This document shows positions 8,356 to 15,680 of a DNA stretch of 64,000 bases, one piece after another. The position numbers and the translations under genes are program-made. Below the pieces are notes generated by a model, which was not told the DNA's origin, searched no databases, and worked only from the letters and a program-made list of their open reading frames with translations. How positions within the stretch are numbered: the first letter of the stretch is position 1; every line of letters starts with the position of its first letter. Source of the DNA: [Clostridium] leptum DSM 753 (GTDB lineage: Bacteria > Bacillota > Clostridia > Oscillospirales > Acutalibacteraceae); contig DS480344.1 in assembly GCA_000154345.1 (NCBI GenBank), positions 1 to 64,000 on the forward strand. Direction: 5' to 3'.

Positions 8356-9519
8356 ATGAAACGATTTTACACAGCAGAATCCGTAACAGAAGGGCATCCA
8401 GACAAGCTGTGCGATTTGATAGCCGACAGCGTACTGGACGCCTGCCTTTCCCATGACGCCCTGGCCAGAGTCGCCTGCGAGGTCATGGCTGCCAAAGACC
8501 GAATCATTGTGGCTGGGGAAATCACCAGCCTGTATGAGCCGGAGATCCCCAAGATTGTAAGGCGGGTGTTATCCGTAGTGGGATACGATCCGTCCCAATT
8601 TTCCATCCAATGCCTGATTCACAAGCAAAGTCCGGATATCGCGGCCGGTGTAGACTGCTCTCTGGAGCAGAGAAGAAATGGCGGACAGGAAGATTCCGTA
8701 CCGCAGCTTGGAGCCGGGGATCAAGGCGTGATGGTCGGCTATGCGTGTAACGAAACACCGGAAATGCTTCCTCTGCCTGTTGTCCTAGCCCACCGCCTGA
8801 CCATATCCCTCGCCCTGGCCCGAAGGTACGGACTGATCCACGGCTTGAGGCCGGACGGAAAGGCTCAGGTGACTGTGGAATATGGAGAGGACGGGAAGCC
8901 CCTGCGCTTGGACACTGTCGTGGTCTCCGCCCAGCACAGCCCGGTATTAGAACATGACGAGCTCTGCTGGGAATTAACGGACAAGGTGCTGTTCCCCGCC
9001 CTCCAGCCGCTGCCTCCCGATGAGGATACCAAAATTCTGATCAATCCATCGGGACGGTTCGTGCTGGGAGGCCCGGAAGCAGATACCGGCCTGACCGGGC
9101 GAAAGTTTATGGCGGATACCTACGGAAGCATGGTTCCTCATGGGGGCGGCGCTTTTTCCGGGAAAGACCCAACTAAGGTGGACCGATCCGGCGCATACAT
9201 GGCCCGATACATCGCCAAGAACCTTGTGGCGGCGGGCCTTGCCAGCCGGTGCCAGGTAACGCTCGCTTATGCTATCGGCAGAGCCGAGCCTGTCATGGTG
9301 CAGGTGGATACCTTTGGCACCGGACTGCTTCAGGACGATCATCGGCTGGCGGAAACAGCAAAGCTGGTATTCGGCCTGACACCAGGGGAGATTATCGCCC
9401 AGCTTGACCTATTGACGCCCCGGTATGCCCAGACCGCCGTATATGGGCACTTTGGAAAACCGGATCTGCCCTGGGAGAAAACCGATCAGGCAAGGCTGCT
9501 GCGGGAAGCAGTCCTCTGA
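8356..9519 (+). CDS. metK: S-adenosylmethionine synthetase (methionine adenosyltransferase)
   Basis: Makes S-adenosylmethionine from ATP and methionine in the cytosol. Signature sequences are present: ESVTEGHPDKLCDLIADSVL (residues 9-28), GAGDQGVMVGYACNET near 121, and the phosphate-binding GGGAFSGKDPTKVDRSGAY near 262. The length of 387 aa is full size and no key motif is broken. ATG start after AAGGGAGAATGCC. A host surely has its own copy, so this is an element-borne second enzyme. It sits between two DNA methyltransferase genes of the same ICE, which suggests it may supply methyl donor during transfer; this is inference. Confidence 0.93.
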   Translation: MKRFYTAESVTEGHPDKLCDLIADSVLDACLSHDALARVACEVMAAKDRIIVAGEITSLYEPEIPKIVRRVLSVVGYDPSQFSIQCLIHKQSPDIAAGVDCSLEQRRNGGQEDSVPQLGAGDQGVMVGYACNETPEMLPLPVVLAHRLTISLALARRYGLIHGLRPDGKAQVTVEYGEDGKPLRLDTVVVSAQHSPVLEHDELCWELTDKVLFPALQPLPPDEDTKILINPSGRFVLGGPEADTGLTGRKFMADTYGSMVPHGGGAFSGKDPTKVDRSGAYMARYIAKNLVAAGLASRCQVTLAYAIGRAEPVMVQVDTFGTGLLQDDHRLAETAKLVFGLTPGEIIAQLDLLTPRYAQTAVYGHFGKPDLPWEKTDQARLLREAVL

Positions 9520-9535
9520 TTAGAAAGGAGCAGCT

Positions 9536-10501
9536 ATGCCGGGAGTGACGAAGGAGCAGATCGAGGCTGCCAAGAAAATGACCGCTATCGAGTTTTTACG
9601 GCGGTACCGGCCCGAAGAATTGGTAAAAGGAGAATGCCGGAATGAGTACCAGCTGAGGGAGCACGACAGCTTCAAAATCAATGGGGAAACCAGCCTTTGG
9701 CACTGGAAAAGCCGGGACGTCGGAGGAAGGTCCGCTCTTGATTACCTGATTTATGTAGAAGGAATGAAGTTTGTAGACGCGGTTCTATCCCTATGCGGAG
9801 AAAGCCCCGCATACTTCCCCGATTCTTCCCAGCCAAAGCAGGAAAAGGAATTCGTTCTGCCTCCGGCAGCAGAAAACAAGAAAAGAGTATTTGCGTATCT
9901 TATCCGGCGCGGGATCAGCCGGGAAGTGATCGAAGCCTGCGTACGGGCCGGGATACTCTATGAAAGCGCCGGTTACCGCAACGCCGTGTTTGTCGGAAGG
10001 GACGAACAAGGAACTGCCCGGTACGCTTTCCTGCGGGGAACCTATTCCAACAGCAAAAAGCCGTTCAAGGCAGAGGTAACAGGCAGCGACAAACAGTTTT
10101 GCTTCTGCCTCCCGCCCCAGGGGAATTCCAGGAAAATGGCGGTGTACGAATCCGCTATCGAAGCCATGGCCCACCTGACGCTGGAAGGAACAGCGGATAA
10201 GCACAGGCTTTCCCTTGGCGGAATTTACGCTCCACGGAAAGGAAGCCAGGCGCGTCCTTTCAAAAAACCGCTGGCGCTGGAATCGTTCCTTGGCCGGCAT
10301 CCGGAGATCGAAGAAATTGAAATCTGCTTAAACAATGATTTCGCCGGGCGATGGGCGGCTGAACACTTGGAAAAAGCCTATCAGGGCAAATACCGCATGG
10401 TGAAGAACCTGCCGGAACGGGAGGGTTTTGACTATGGAGATCTGGCGAAAGAAAGATACGAAAAGCTGGCGTCAAGGCAAAGAATGATGTTGCTACGTTA
10501 A
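9536..10501 (+). CDS. DUF3991 / Toprim-like protein
   Basis: A 321-aa protein with an N-terminal primase-like DUF3991 segment (HDSFKINGETSLWHWKSRDVGG, DYLIYVEGMKF) followed by a Toprim-type fold: the acidic VYESAIEAMAHLTL strand near residue 205 and LNNDFAGRWAAEHL near 264, where the usual DxD is partly replaced by NxD. Proteins of this class on plasmids and ICEs are thought to act in replication or DNA processing of the transferred strand. ATG after AAAGGAGCAGCT. It follows the SAM synthetase by 16 bases. The altered acidic pair makes metal-dependent activity uncertain. Confidence 0.78.
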   Translation: MPGVTKEQIEAAKKMTAIEFLRRYRPEELVKGECRNEYQLREHDSFKINGETSLWHWKSRDVGGRSALDYLIYVEGMKFVDAVLSLCGESPAYFPDSSQPKQEKEFVLPPAAENKKRVFAYLIRRGISREVIEACVRAGILYESAGYRNAVFVGRDEQGTARYAFLRGTYSNSKKPFKAEVTGSDKQFCFCLPPQGNSRKMAVYESAIEAMAHLTLEGTADKHRLSLGGIYAPRKGSQARPFKKPLALESFLGRHPEIEEIEICLNNDFAGRWAAEHLEKAYQGKYRMVKNLPEREGFDYGDLAKERYEKLASRQRMMLLR

Positions 10502-10521
10502 GAGGAAGGAGAAATGACATC

Positions 10522-11274
10522 ATAGAGAAACAAGAAATTATCCTGAAGCTTTATTCCCCGCTGACCGGGGATTTTTACAAAAACGACGTGGACGAATACG
10601 GATGGAACAACGGAGTGGCCGATTATCCCACACTTTTTTCCGGCATCGATATGGCCTACTATGTGGACAGTATTCAGAAAGCGGTAAAGCAGCGCAGCAG
10701 CGACGATGGCGGGAACTTAATGCTTTACTTTGACGAGGAACGAAATCCCAATGTCAAAGCAAAGACGCTCAGTGCCATCCCTTCGGTGGAAATCCGGGGT
10801 GATGAGCTTAAGGGCTGCACCACGGTTCGTCTGAAGGAACCTCTCACCGGACCGGAAATGCAGGATTTGCAGGATTATCTCAAGGGCCAGTTTTCCGATG
10901 GCTGGGGCGAAGGCTTCGAGCAGCAGGAAATCCAAACCAGCGACGGTGTGCTGTATGTACACTTTGCAGAAAAACGCTTTGATTTTGAAGTGGAACAGGT
11001 GCAGAGTACAGAAGTTTCCAAAGAACAGCCTGTTCCCAAGCGCCCTAAAATGAAATTAGTAGGAGAAGATGGAAATATTTTTGCCATTCTAGGCAGGGCA
11101 TCCAGGCTGTTAAAGAGAAACGGTCAGGCGGAACAGGCCGAAGAAATGAGCAATCGTGTCTATCACTCCGGAGACTATTACAAGGCCCTCAATATTATCA
11201 GCGAATATGTGGAAACCGAACTGTCAGAGAAAACGCCTGCAGATCCCAAAAAGGAACGAGGGAATGTCAGATGA
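10522..11274 (+). CDS. Hypothetical ICE protein, 250 aa, ATA (or ATC) start
   Basis: Protein-like sequence extends upstream of the first ATG to a strong AGGAAGGAGAAA site; the only near-cognate codons at the right distance are ATC (10519) and ATA (10522), giving IEKQEIILKLYSPLTGDFY. Two parts can be seen. A central segment (SDGWGEGFEQQ, then a beta strand) resembles one in the gene at 45859. A C-terminal helical pair (DGNIFAILGRASRLLKRNG, YYKALNIISEYVETEL) also occurs in other mobile-element proteins. The end is basic (PKKERGNVR). The stop overlaps the next start as ATGA, so the two are translationally coupled. Function is unknown. Confidence 0.72.
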   Translation: MEKQEIILKLYSPLTGDFYKNDVDEYGWNNGVADYPTLFSGIDMAYYVDSIQKAVKQRSSDDGGNLMLYFDEERNPNVKAKTLSAIPSVEIRGDELKGCTTVRLKEPLTGPEMQDLQDYLKGQFSDGWGEGFEQQEIQTSDGVLYVHFAEKRFDFEVEQVQSTEVSKEQPVPKRPKMKLVGEDGNIFAILGRASRLLKRNGQAEQAEEMSNRVYHSGDYYKALNIISEYVETELSEKTPADPKKERGNVR

Positions 11275-11891
11275 CGCCTAAATATGAGATTACCAGGATT
11301 GCCCACCCGAAATTCCCGTGGATGCACCGCATCCGTGCCCTTCGGGATGTTCGAGAGGATGTCCGGGCCGGGGACCTTGGCGGCTTTGTCCAGTCGGAAA
11401 GGAATCTCAGCCAGGAAGGAACCTGCTGGATTGCCGACAATGCGATAGCCGCGGAAGAAGCCTGTGTGTCCGGTCACAGCCTCCTGAGCGATAACGCCTG
11501 GGCTTGTGGGCACGCCGCGATATTTGACAGGGCTATTGTAAGCGGAAACGCTGTATTGGACGGCGGCGTTTTTGTTGCGGCGGGCCGCATCCGCGATCAT
11601 GCGTACATAGGCGGAAACGCTGAAATTTTTGCCAGCCGCGTTACTGGAGAGGCTCCGGTAATCAGCGAAAGCGCGTCCGTTTATGGAGAAGTTAGGGGCA
11701 GGGTGGAAATCCATGGCAGGACAGTGATTTTGCCGGGAAGTAAAATCGATAACCCTACAACGGACATATTTCATATTTACCCAGAAAGGATAGTGGTAAA
11801 GAAACCGTTTGGGGAAAAACTCTGTGTTTTATCCCCGCCCATGGCTGAAAAAGGACAGCAAAAACAGAAAAGCCGGTTTCCTTCCCGCTGA
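11271..11891 (+). CDS. Predicted left-handed beta-helix (hexapeptide-like) protein
   Basis: A 206-aa protein whose middle reads as imperfect short repeats (DNAIAAEEACVSGHSLLSDN, GHAAIFDRAIVSGNAVLDG), typical of a YdcK-like polymer-forming left-handed beta helix. No catalytic His or acyltransferase signature is visible, so it is more likely structural or binding than enzymatic. The start overlaps the upstream gene by ATGA. The tail is basic (EKGQQKQKSRFPSR). The family occurs on phages and ICEs; its role there is unknown. Confidence 0.72.
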   Translation: MTPKYEITRIAHPKFPWMHRIRALRDVREDVRAGDLGGFVQSERNLSQEGTCWIADNAIAAEEACVSGHSLLSDNAWACGHAAIFDRAIVSGNAVLDGGVFVAAGRIRDHAYIGGNAEIFASRVTGEAPVISESASVYGEVRGRVEIHGRTVILPGSKIDNPTTDIFHIYPERIVVKKPFGEKLCVLSPPMAEKGQQKQKSRFPSR

Positions 11892-11938
11892 GAAGAACGA
11901 TAAGGCTAAAAACAACAGAAATCCAGGAGGTGACCTGA

Positions 11939-12271
11939 TTGACAGCGAATGGCCAGCATTCTCTGAAACTTGATATCAGCAAAGAGCTATTCTTTGAAAA
12001 CTTTGACGATCCTGACATAAAAGAAAAGGTAAAGAAAATCACGATATCCATTGTGCAGGGAGATCAGCAAAATCAATATACCGGCTTTGGAATAGAAACA
12101 TCAGAATTATCACCGGAAGAAATGAGAAAGGTAATTGGTCATTATACGGAGAACTACAGGGACCCGGAAATGCTGTTCCAGCTTTTAGGAAGGAAACTAA
12201 AAGAGAGATTCTGGGAACGGGAAGAAAGGCTTCCCGAAGCAAAGAAAAAGCGTTCCGGGCCGGAACGGTAA
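11939..12271 (+). CDS. Hypothetical ICE protein, 110 aa
   Basis: TTG start five bases after AGGAGGTGA. The protein is acidic in its first half and helical; it ends KERFWEREERLPEAKKKRSGPER, one of the clearest examples of the basic PER-type tail in this element. No family is recognised. GAAAGGAGA for the next gene follows within ten bases of the stop. Confidence 0.7.
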   Translation: MTANGQHSLKLDISKELFFENFDDPDIKEKVKKITISIVQGDQQNQYTGFGIETSELSPEEMRKVIGHYTENYRDPEMLFQLLGRKLKERFWEREERLPEAKKKRSGPER

Positions 12272-12289
12272 AGGAAAGGAGAAAGGCTT

Positions 12290-13102
12290 CTGAACGATAC
12301 AAAAATACTGAATAACCCGGCGGAGGAATCCGGTTTATCTATGGAACACAGCGGCGGAGAGAAATGGTCGATTATTCACGGAGACACTCTGCAGGTGATC
12401 AAATCCTTTCAGCCTAAGACGTTTGACGCCCTCATTACCGACCCGCCCTACGCTTCCGGGGGCTGGAAGCCATCGGAGAAGAACCGGACCACAAGCCAGA
12501 AATACAGCAGCATGGACCCGGAAAACGCTCTGCCGGATTTCGACGGGGACAACCGGGATCAGAGAAGCTGGACGAGATGGATGGCCGAGTGGCTCTCCGA
12601 CGCCAGGAAAGCCTGCAAGCCGGGGGCCCCTGTCTGCCTGTTCATTGACTGGAGGCAGTACCCCAGCATTACCGACGCCCTGCAGTGGGCGGGCTGGATT
12701 TGGAGAGGCGTAGTTGTTTGGGATAAGCTGACCAGCCGCCCCCAGAAAGGACGGTTCCGGCAGCAGAGCGAATACATTGTGTGGGGTTCCAACGGTCCCA
12801 TGCCCATCAGCCGTCCAGTGGGCTGCCTGCCGGGGGTCTACCGTTACGCAAACCCGCAGAACCGTATTCACGTCACGGAGAAGCCCCTGCCCTTAATGCG
12901 GGAGATTATTAAAATCTGTGTGCCGGGAGGAAGAATTCTCGATCCATTCTGCGGCGCGGGAACCACAGTCCTCGCCTCTGTGATGGAAGGCTACGAGGCC
13001 GTAGGGATCGAGGTTACCGACGCGTATTACAAACTAGGCGTTGACCGCGTCCGGTTTGCCCTGGAAGCCCAGGAAAAATCAGAGGATACAGCCGGTCAAT
13101 GA
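12290..13102 (+). CDS. DNA methyltransferase (N4-cytosine/N6-adenine, beta class), CTG start
   Basis: Uses SAM to methylate an exocyclic amino group in DNA. The catalytic ITDPPY (about residue 51) comes before the SAM-binding DPFCGAGTT (about residue 222), the beta-class order. VTEKP and EGYEAVGIEV fit the same fold. An internal ATG at 12341 has no ribosome binding site. The CTG at 12290 lies eight bases after AAGGAAAGGAG and adds 17 in-frame codons, so it is the better start. No restriction partner is adjacent. Together with the C5 enzyme at 1065 it gives the ICE two different methylation marks. Confidence 0.88.
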   Translation: MNDTKILNNPAEESGLSMEHSGGEKWSIIHGDTLQVIKSFQPKTFDALITDPPYASGGWKPSEKNRTTSQKYSSMDPENALPDFDGDNRDQRSWTRWMAEWLSDARKACKPGAPVCLFIDWRQYPSITDALQWAGWIWRGVVVWDKLTSRPQKGRFRQQSEYIVWGSNGPMPISRPVGCLPGVYRYANPQNRIHVTEKPLPLMREIIKICVPGGRILDPFCGAGTTVLASVMEGYEAVGIEVTDAYYKLGVDRVRFALEAQEKSEDTAGQ

Positions 13103-13107
13103 AAGCT

Positions 13108-13171
13108 GGGCGTCCCTTTGGGCGCCCAAGCGTATGATTGGGAAAAGGCTGGACGCCCATAGGGACGTCCA
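13108..13171. repeat. Pair of related inverted hairpins
   Basis: GGGCGTCCCTTTGGGCGCCC (13108-13127) and TGGACGCCCATAGGGACGTCC (from 13150) are each nearly self-complementary, and each is close to the reverse complement of the other. They lie between the methyltransferase stop and the next ribosome binding site. No T-run follows, so they are not standard terminators; mRNA processing or protein binding is possible. Confidence 0.5.
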
Positions 13172-13200
13172 ACACCTGAATGAGAAAGGAGAAGTGAGCT

Positions 13201-13569
13201 GTGGAAAAAGCGTTCGCGTATATCTGCGCTTCGGAAGAAGCCGCGCCCCGCCTTTTAAAGCGTTACTGCCGGAAGGTTTATGAATTAGGATATATCCCCA
13301 TATGTCCCAGACTCAGCGACGGGCAGTATCTTGCCTTGGAAAGTCCCGATGAAAAGAGGACGTTTTACAGCATCGCCCGGCAAAAGCTGGGACGGTGCCG
13401 GATGCTGGTGGTGTGCGGAAATGAAATCAGCACGGCGATGACCGCTGAGATTGGTCAGGCGGAAAAGAGAAACCTTATCTGCACTACCCTTGACGGCCTT
13501 GCCAAAATCAAGGGGCCGGAAGAAAAAAGGCCGCCCTTGACGACGCCGTTTTTTACTGGTATAATATAA
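13201..13569 (+). CDS. Small nucleotide-deoxyribosyltransferase-like protein (DUF4406/DUF7768-like)
   Basis: GTG start after AAAGGAGAAGTGAGCT. The 122-aa sequence has the look of this fold: FAYICASEEAAPRLLKRYCR, YELGYIPICPRLSD, then a hydrophobic MLVVCGNEIS strand and TAEIGQAEKRN. Relatives are small phage and ICE proteins related to nucleoside 2-deoxyribosyltransferases. The expected Glu/Asp pair is not obvious, so activity is uncertain. The 3' end of this gene contains the promoter of the downstream toxin-antitoxin pair. Confidence 0.55.
   Translation: MEKAFAYICASEEAAPRLLKRYCRKVYELGYIPICPRLSDGQYLALESPDEKRTFYSIARQKLGRCRMLVVCGNEISTAMTAEIGQAEKRNLICTTLDGLAKIKGPEEKRPPLTTPFFTGII
13537..13565 (+). 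promoter_or_regulatory. Sigma-A promoter for the toxin-antitoxin pair
   Basis: TTGACG, a 17-bp spacer, then TATAAT with a TG extension one base before it. It is nearly a perfect consensus, and lies inside the last codons of the upstream gene. The leader to the antitoxin start is about 70 bases and carries an AACAAA/TTTGTT inverted repeat, a possible autoregulatory operator. Confidence 0.8.
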
Positions 13570-13639
13570 ACAAAGAAACAAGGAAAATTTGTTGCACATA
13601 TTTCATTGTTTTTGTCATAAAATAGAAAGGAGAAGCTAT

Positions 13640-14014
13640 ATGGAAACAGCAGTGAAAGGCGGCAATCCTATGAATCGGAAAACCATTCGTATCTCAGAAA
13701 AAAGGCAGCTGACCATTCCGCAGAAATTTTTTGAAGCGCTCGGCTTCTCTACGGAAGCAGAGTGTATCCTGCGGGGCAACGAGATTGTGCTGCGCCCGGT
13801 CAGGGAACAAGGAGGCGGTGAATTTGCCGAGCAGATCCTTGCGGATTTAATTGCCCAGGGGTTCAGCGGCGATCAGCTTCTGACAGAATTCAAGAAAATG
13901 CAGAAAAAGGTCCGCCCGGCCGTAGAAGCAATGCTAACCCAGGCGGAGCAGGCTGCCCGCGGAGAAAGTGAAAGCAGTTCCTATGAGGATGTTTTTGGCA
14001 CGGAGGAAGAATGA
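13640..14014 (+). CDS. AbrB-type antitoxin
   Basis: A 124-aa protein with an N-terminal SpoVT/AbrB DNA-binding hairpin (RKTIRISEKRQLTIPQKFFE, residues 13-32, then ECILRGNEIVLRPV). The C-terminal part is helical and acidic (ESSSYEDVFGTEEE) and would wrap the toxin. ATG start eight bases after AAAGGAG. Its stop overlaps the toxin start by four bases. It probably binds its own promoter region, as such antitoxins usually do. Confidence 0.85.
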   Translation: METAVKGGNPMNRKTIRISEKRQLTIPQKFFEALGFSTEAECILRGNEIVLRPVREQGGGEFAEQILADLIAQGFSGDQLLTEFKKMQKKVRPAVEAMLTQAEQAARGESESSSYEDVFGTEEE

Positions 14015-14304
14015 TGGCGCAGTTACGAATTCTTCCCCCAGCAGCGAAGTTCCTGAAAAAGCTGAAGGACAAACGGTTAAAAGCGCTTTATCAGGAGGCT
14101 ATTGACAGAATACTGGAGGATCACACAGTAGGAGAAGCAAAAACCGGTGATTTGGCGGGTGTATTCGGCTATGACATTTACTACAACAAGACCAATTATG
14201 AACTCGCCTACACCGTAGAGTATGTCGAGGATAAAGTGATCGTAGTCATTATGGCCGGGACAAGAGAAAATTTCTACAATGAGTTAAAGCGGTATATGAA
14301 ATGA
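14011..14304 (+). CDS. RelE/ParE-superfamily toxin
   Basis: A 97-aa toxin-fold protein: the N-terminal LRILPPAAKFLKKLKDKRLK helix, a middle strand GVFGYDIYYNKTNYELAYTV, and the C-terminal VIVVIMAGTRENFYNELKRY with the Arg and Tyr expected in the ribosome-dependent RNase group. It could equally be a ParE-like gyrase poison. The start overlaps the antitoxin stop (ATGATGG), and a terminator follows 14 bases later. The pair would stabilise the ICE in the host. Confidence 0.85.
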   Translation: MMAQLRILPPAAKFLKKLKDKRLKALYQEAIDRILEDHTVGEAKTGDLAGVFGYDIYYNKTNYELAYTVEYVEDKVIVVIMAGTRENFYNELKRYMK

Positions 14305-14317
14305 GTCCGCAGCCAAG

Positions 14318-14352
14318 GAAAGACGATGCCCCAAAGGGTATCGTCTTTTTTC
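14318..14352 (+). terminator. Rho-independent terminator of the toxin-antitoxin unit
   Basis: GAAAGACGATGCCC and GGGTATCGTCTTTTTTC form a long stem with a four-base CAAA loop and a T-run, immediately behind the toxin gene. Confidence 0.9.
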
Positions 14353-14385
14353 TTGTCCCAGACGGTACCTGGAAGCGCAAGCATA

Positions 14386-14405
14386 GCGTTTGGATATCCA
14401 AACGC
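14386..14405. promoter_or_regulatory. Perfect 20-bp palindrome plus hairpin upstream of the transfer genes
   Basis: GCGTTTGGATATCCAAACGC reads identically on both strands. It is followed at 14408-14423 by a second hairpin (CTGGGG AGAA CCCCAG) and a CCCCCCTTTTT run. The site lies 75 bases before the first gene of the mobilisation operon. A dimeric repressor operator is the simplest reading; the second hairpin could attenuate transcription into the operon. Confidence 0.5.
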
Positions 14406-14479
14406 ATCTGGGGAGAACCCCAGCCCCCCTTTTTCTACTGGAACATAAGCTGATTTCAAGAAATGTGAGGTGAAGCAAA

Positions 14480-15277
14480 CTGAAGGAAAAACAATACGCC
14501 GCGTTTGCGGCAAACGCCAAAACGCTGGACAGCCTGCGAAGGAAAGAAGCAAGCTGCGTCCCCGGCGTTTTTGAAGTGACAAAGGTTATTATCCTGAGCA
14601 GAGAAGATTTTGAGAAGCTTTCAGAGGACGTCTCCCCCGAATACCCTTTCCTTAAGGATAACCGGGAACACATGAGCGCTGATCCGGGCGGATTGTTCCG
14701 CTGCCTTATGGCGCGGGCCGAAGGAGAAAAGGAATGTCTGCTCATTGCCCAGGACGGAGACGCCCTGTATCTTGGTTATGGAAAGGACTGCCGCAAAGTC
14801 GACCTGCGGAGTGTACCGAAAGAATATATCATTTTAGAAGAACCGAAAGCTTATCAGGAGCACGCCGTATTTTACCACAGGCCCCGCAGCGTCGATGATA
14901 TCAACGGGCAGAACCCCATGCGGCCTGCCCCGGAACAGGAAACCAGCTTCCAGGTGGAACAGGAAACCGTCCTAACCGATGAACAGTACCGTTCCTTTCT
15001 GAAGAACGGATTCATGAACGACCAGCCCTTCCTGTTCGGCAGCAGGGATAAGATGTGGTTTGATCCAGGAAAACTCTGCTGGCACTGCGTGCTGGTCAGG
15101 GGAGAAAACAGCAAAGACGGAGTCCTGATAGAAACAGAAGGATACAACTACGCCCGGTACGCGGCGTTTATCCCGGACTGTGAAAAGCTTCGATTAAGGG
15201 ATGTCCCCATCCATTATGAGTATCCAGCCAAAGCGCCTCAAAAACAGAAACGAAGGTATTGGGAGAACGTCAGATGA
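14480..15277 (+). CDS. DUF6329 domain protein, CTG start
   Basis: A 265-aa protein. The N-terminus LKEKQYAAFAANAKTLDSL followed by SCVPGVFEVTKVI is family-typical but starts with CTG at 14480, placed ten bases after GTGAGGTG. The duplicated core (GLFRCLMARAEGEKECLLIA... and KLCWHCVLVRGENSKDGVL) shows two similar halves, both ending in a YARY-like or equivalent strand. It precedes mobC by 15 bases and is probably the first gene of the mobilisation operon. Biochemical function is unknown for the family. The basic end PQKQKRRYWENVR resembles other tails here. Confidence 0.78.
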   Translation: MKEKQYAAFAANAKTLDSLRRKEASCVPGVFEVTKVIILSREDFEKLSEDVSPEYPFLKDNREHMSADPGGLFRCLMARAEGEKECLLIAQDGDALYLGYGKDCRKVDLRSVPKEYIILEEPKAYQEHAVFYHRPRSVDDINGQNPMRPAPEQETSFQVEQETVLTDEQYRSFLKNGFMNDQPFLFGSRDKMWFDPGKLCWHCVLVRGENSKDGVLIETEGYNYARYAAFIPDCEKLRLRDVPIHYEYPAKAPQKQKRRYWENVR

Positions 15278-15292
15278 TGGAAGGGAGTCCCT

Positions 15293-15601
15293 ATGAGAAA
15301 GCGAAACCATGTGATTCCCCTGCACTTAAACGCGAAGGAACTTGGATACCTGGAAAAGCAGGTAAAACAAAGCGGTCTGGCTCGTGAGGAGCTTCTGCGT
15401 TCCCTCATTATGGGGACGGAGCTGCGGGCGAGGCCCTGCACCCATCACGCGGATCTGCTCCGAAAGATAGCCGGACTCTGCAACAACGCCAACCAGCTTG
15501 CCAGAATCGCCAACACTTACGGGGAAGTTGATCAGCAGAGCATAGAGGAAATGATCCGCCTGGCCAGACAGATTTGGAAGGAGGTCAAAAACAATTGGTA
15601 A
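15293..15601 (+). CDS. mobC: MobC-family relaxosome accessory protein
   Basis: A 102-aa ribbon-helix-helix/MobC-like protein (VIPLHLNAKELGYLEKQVKQ, then REELLRSLIMGTEL, and the conserved LLRKIAGLCNNANQLARIAN at residues 57-76). MobC proteins bind near oriT and help the relaxase open the strands. ATG start after AAGGGAGTCCCT. The probable oriT lies directly downstream of its stop, and the relaxase after that, the standard order. Confidence 0.9.
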   Translation: MRKRNHVIPLHLNAKELGYLEKQVKQSGLAREELLRSLIMGTELRARPCTHHADLLRKIAGLCNNANQLARIANTYGEVDQQSIEEMIRLARQIWKEVKNNW

Positions 15602-15610
15602 CCGATCATA

Positions 15611-15680
15611 CTGATTCGCGGGCGGCCAAGTTATGGTTCCCGCAAGAACATGGGCGCGAATTGCGTCCAGACTCAGCCTG
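15611..15680 (+). other. Probable origin of transfer (oriT)
   Basis: Between mobC and the relaxase there is an 80-base gap. It holds an inverted repeat ATTCGCG (15614-15620) / CGCGAAT (15655-15661), internal GCGGG/CCCGC and GTTC/GAAC pairings, and directly after the right arm TGCGTCC, similar to the nick region that follows the inverted repeat in MOBQ/MOBP-type oriTs (TGCGCCC). Position, symmetry and order all fit oriT. The nick site itself is inferred. Confidence 0.55.

Noticed and set aside
15633..15680. Longer N-terminus of the relaxase from ATG 15633
   Set aside because: It has no ribosome binding site, covers the oriT-like repeat, and is absent from the family-typical N-terminus that begins at 15681.
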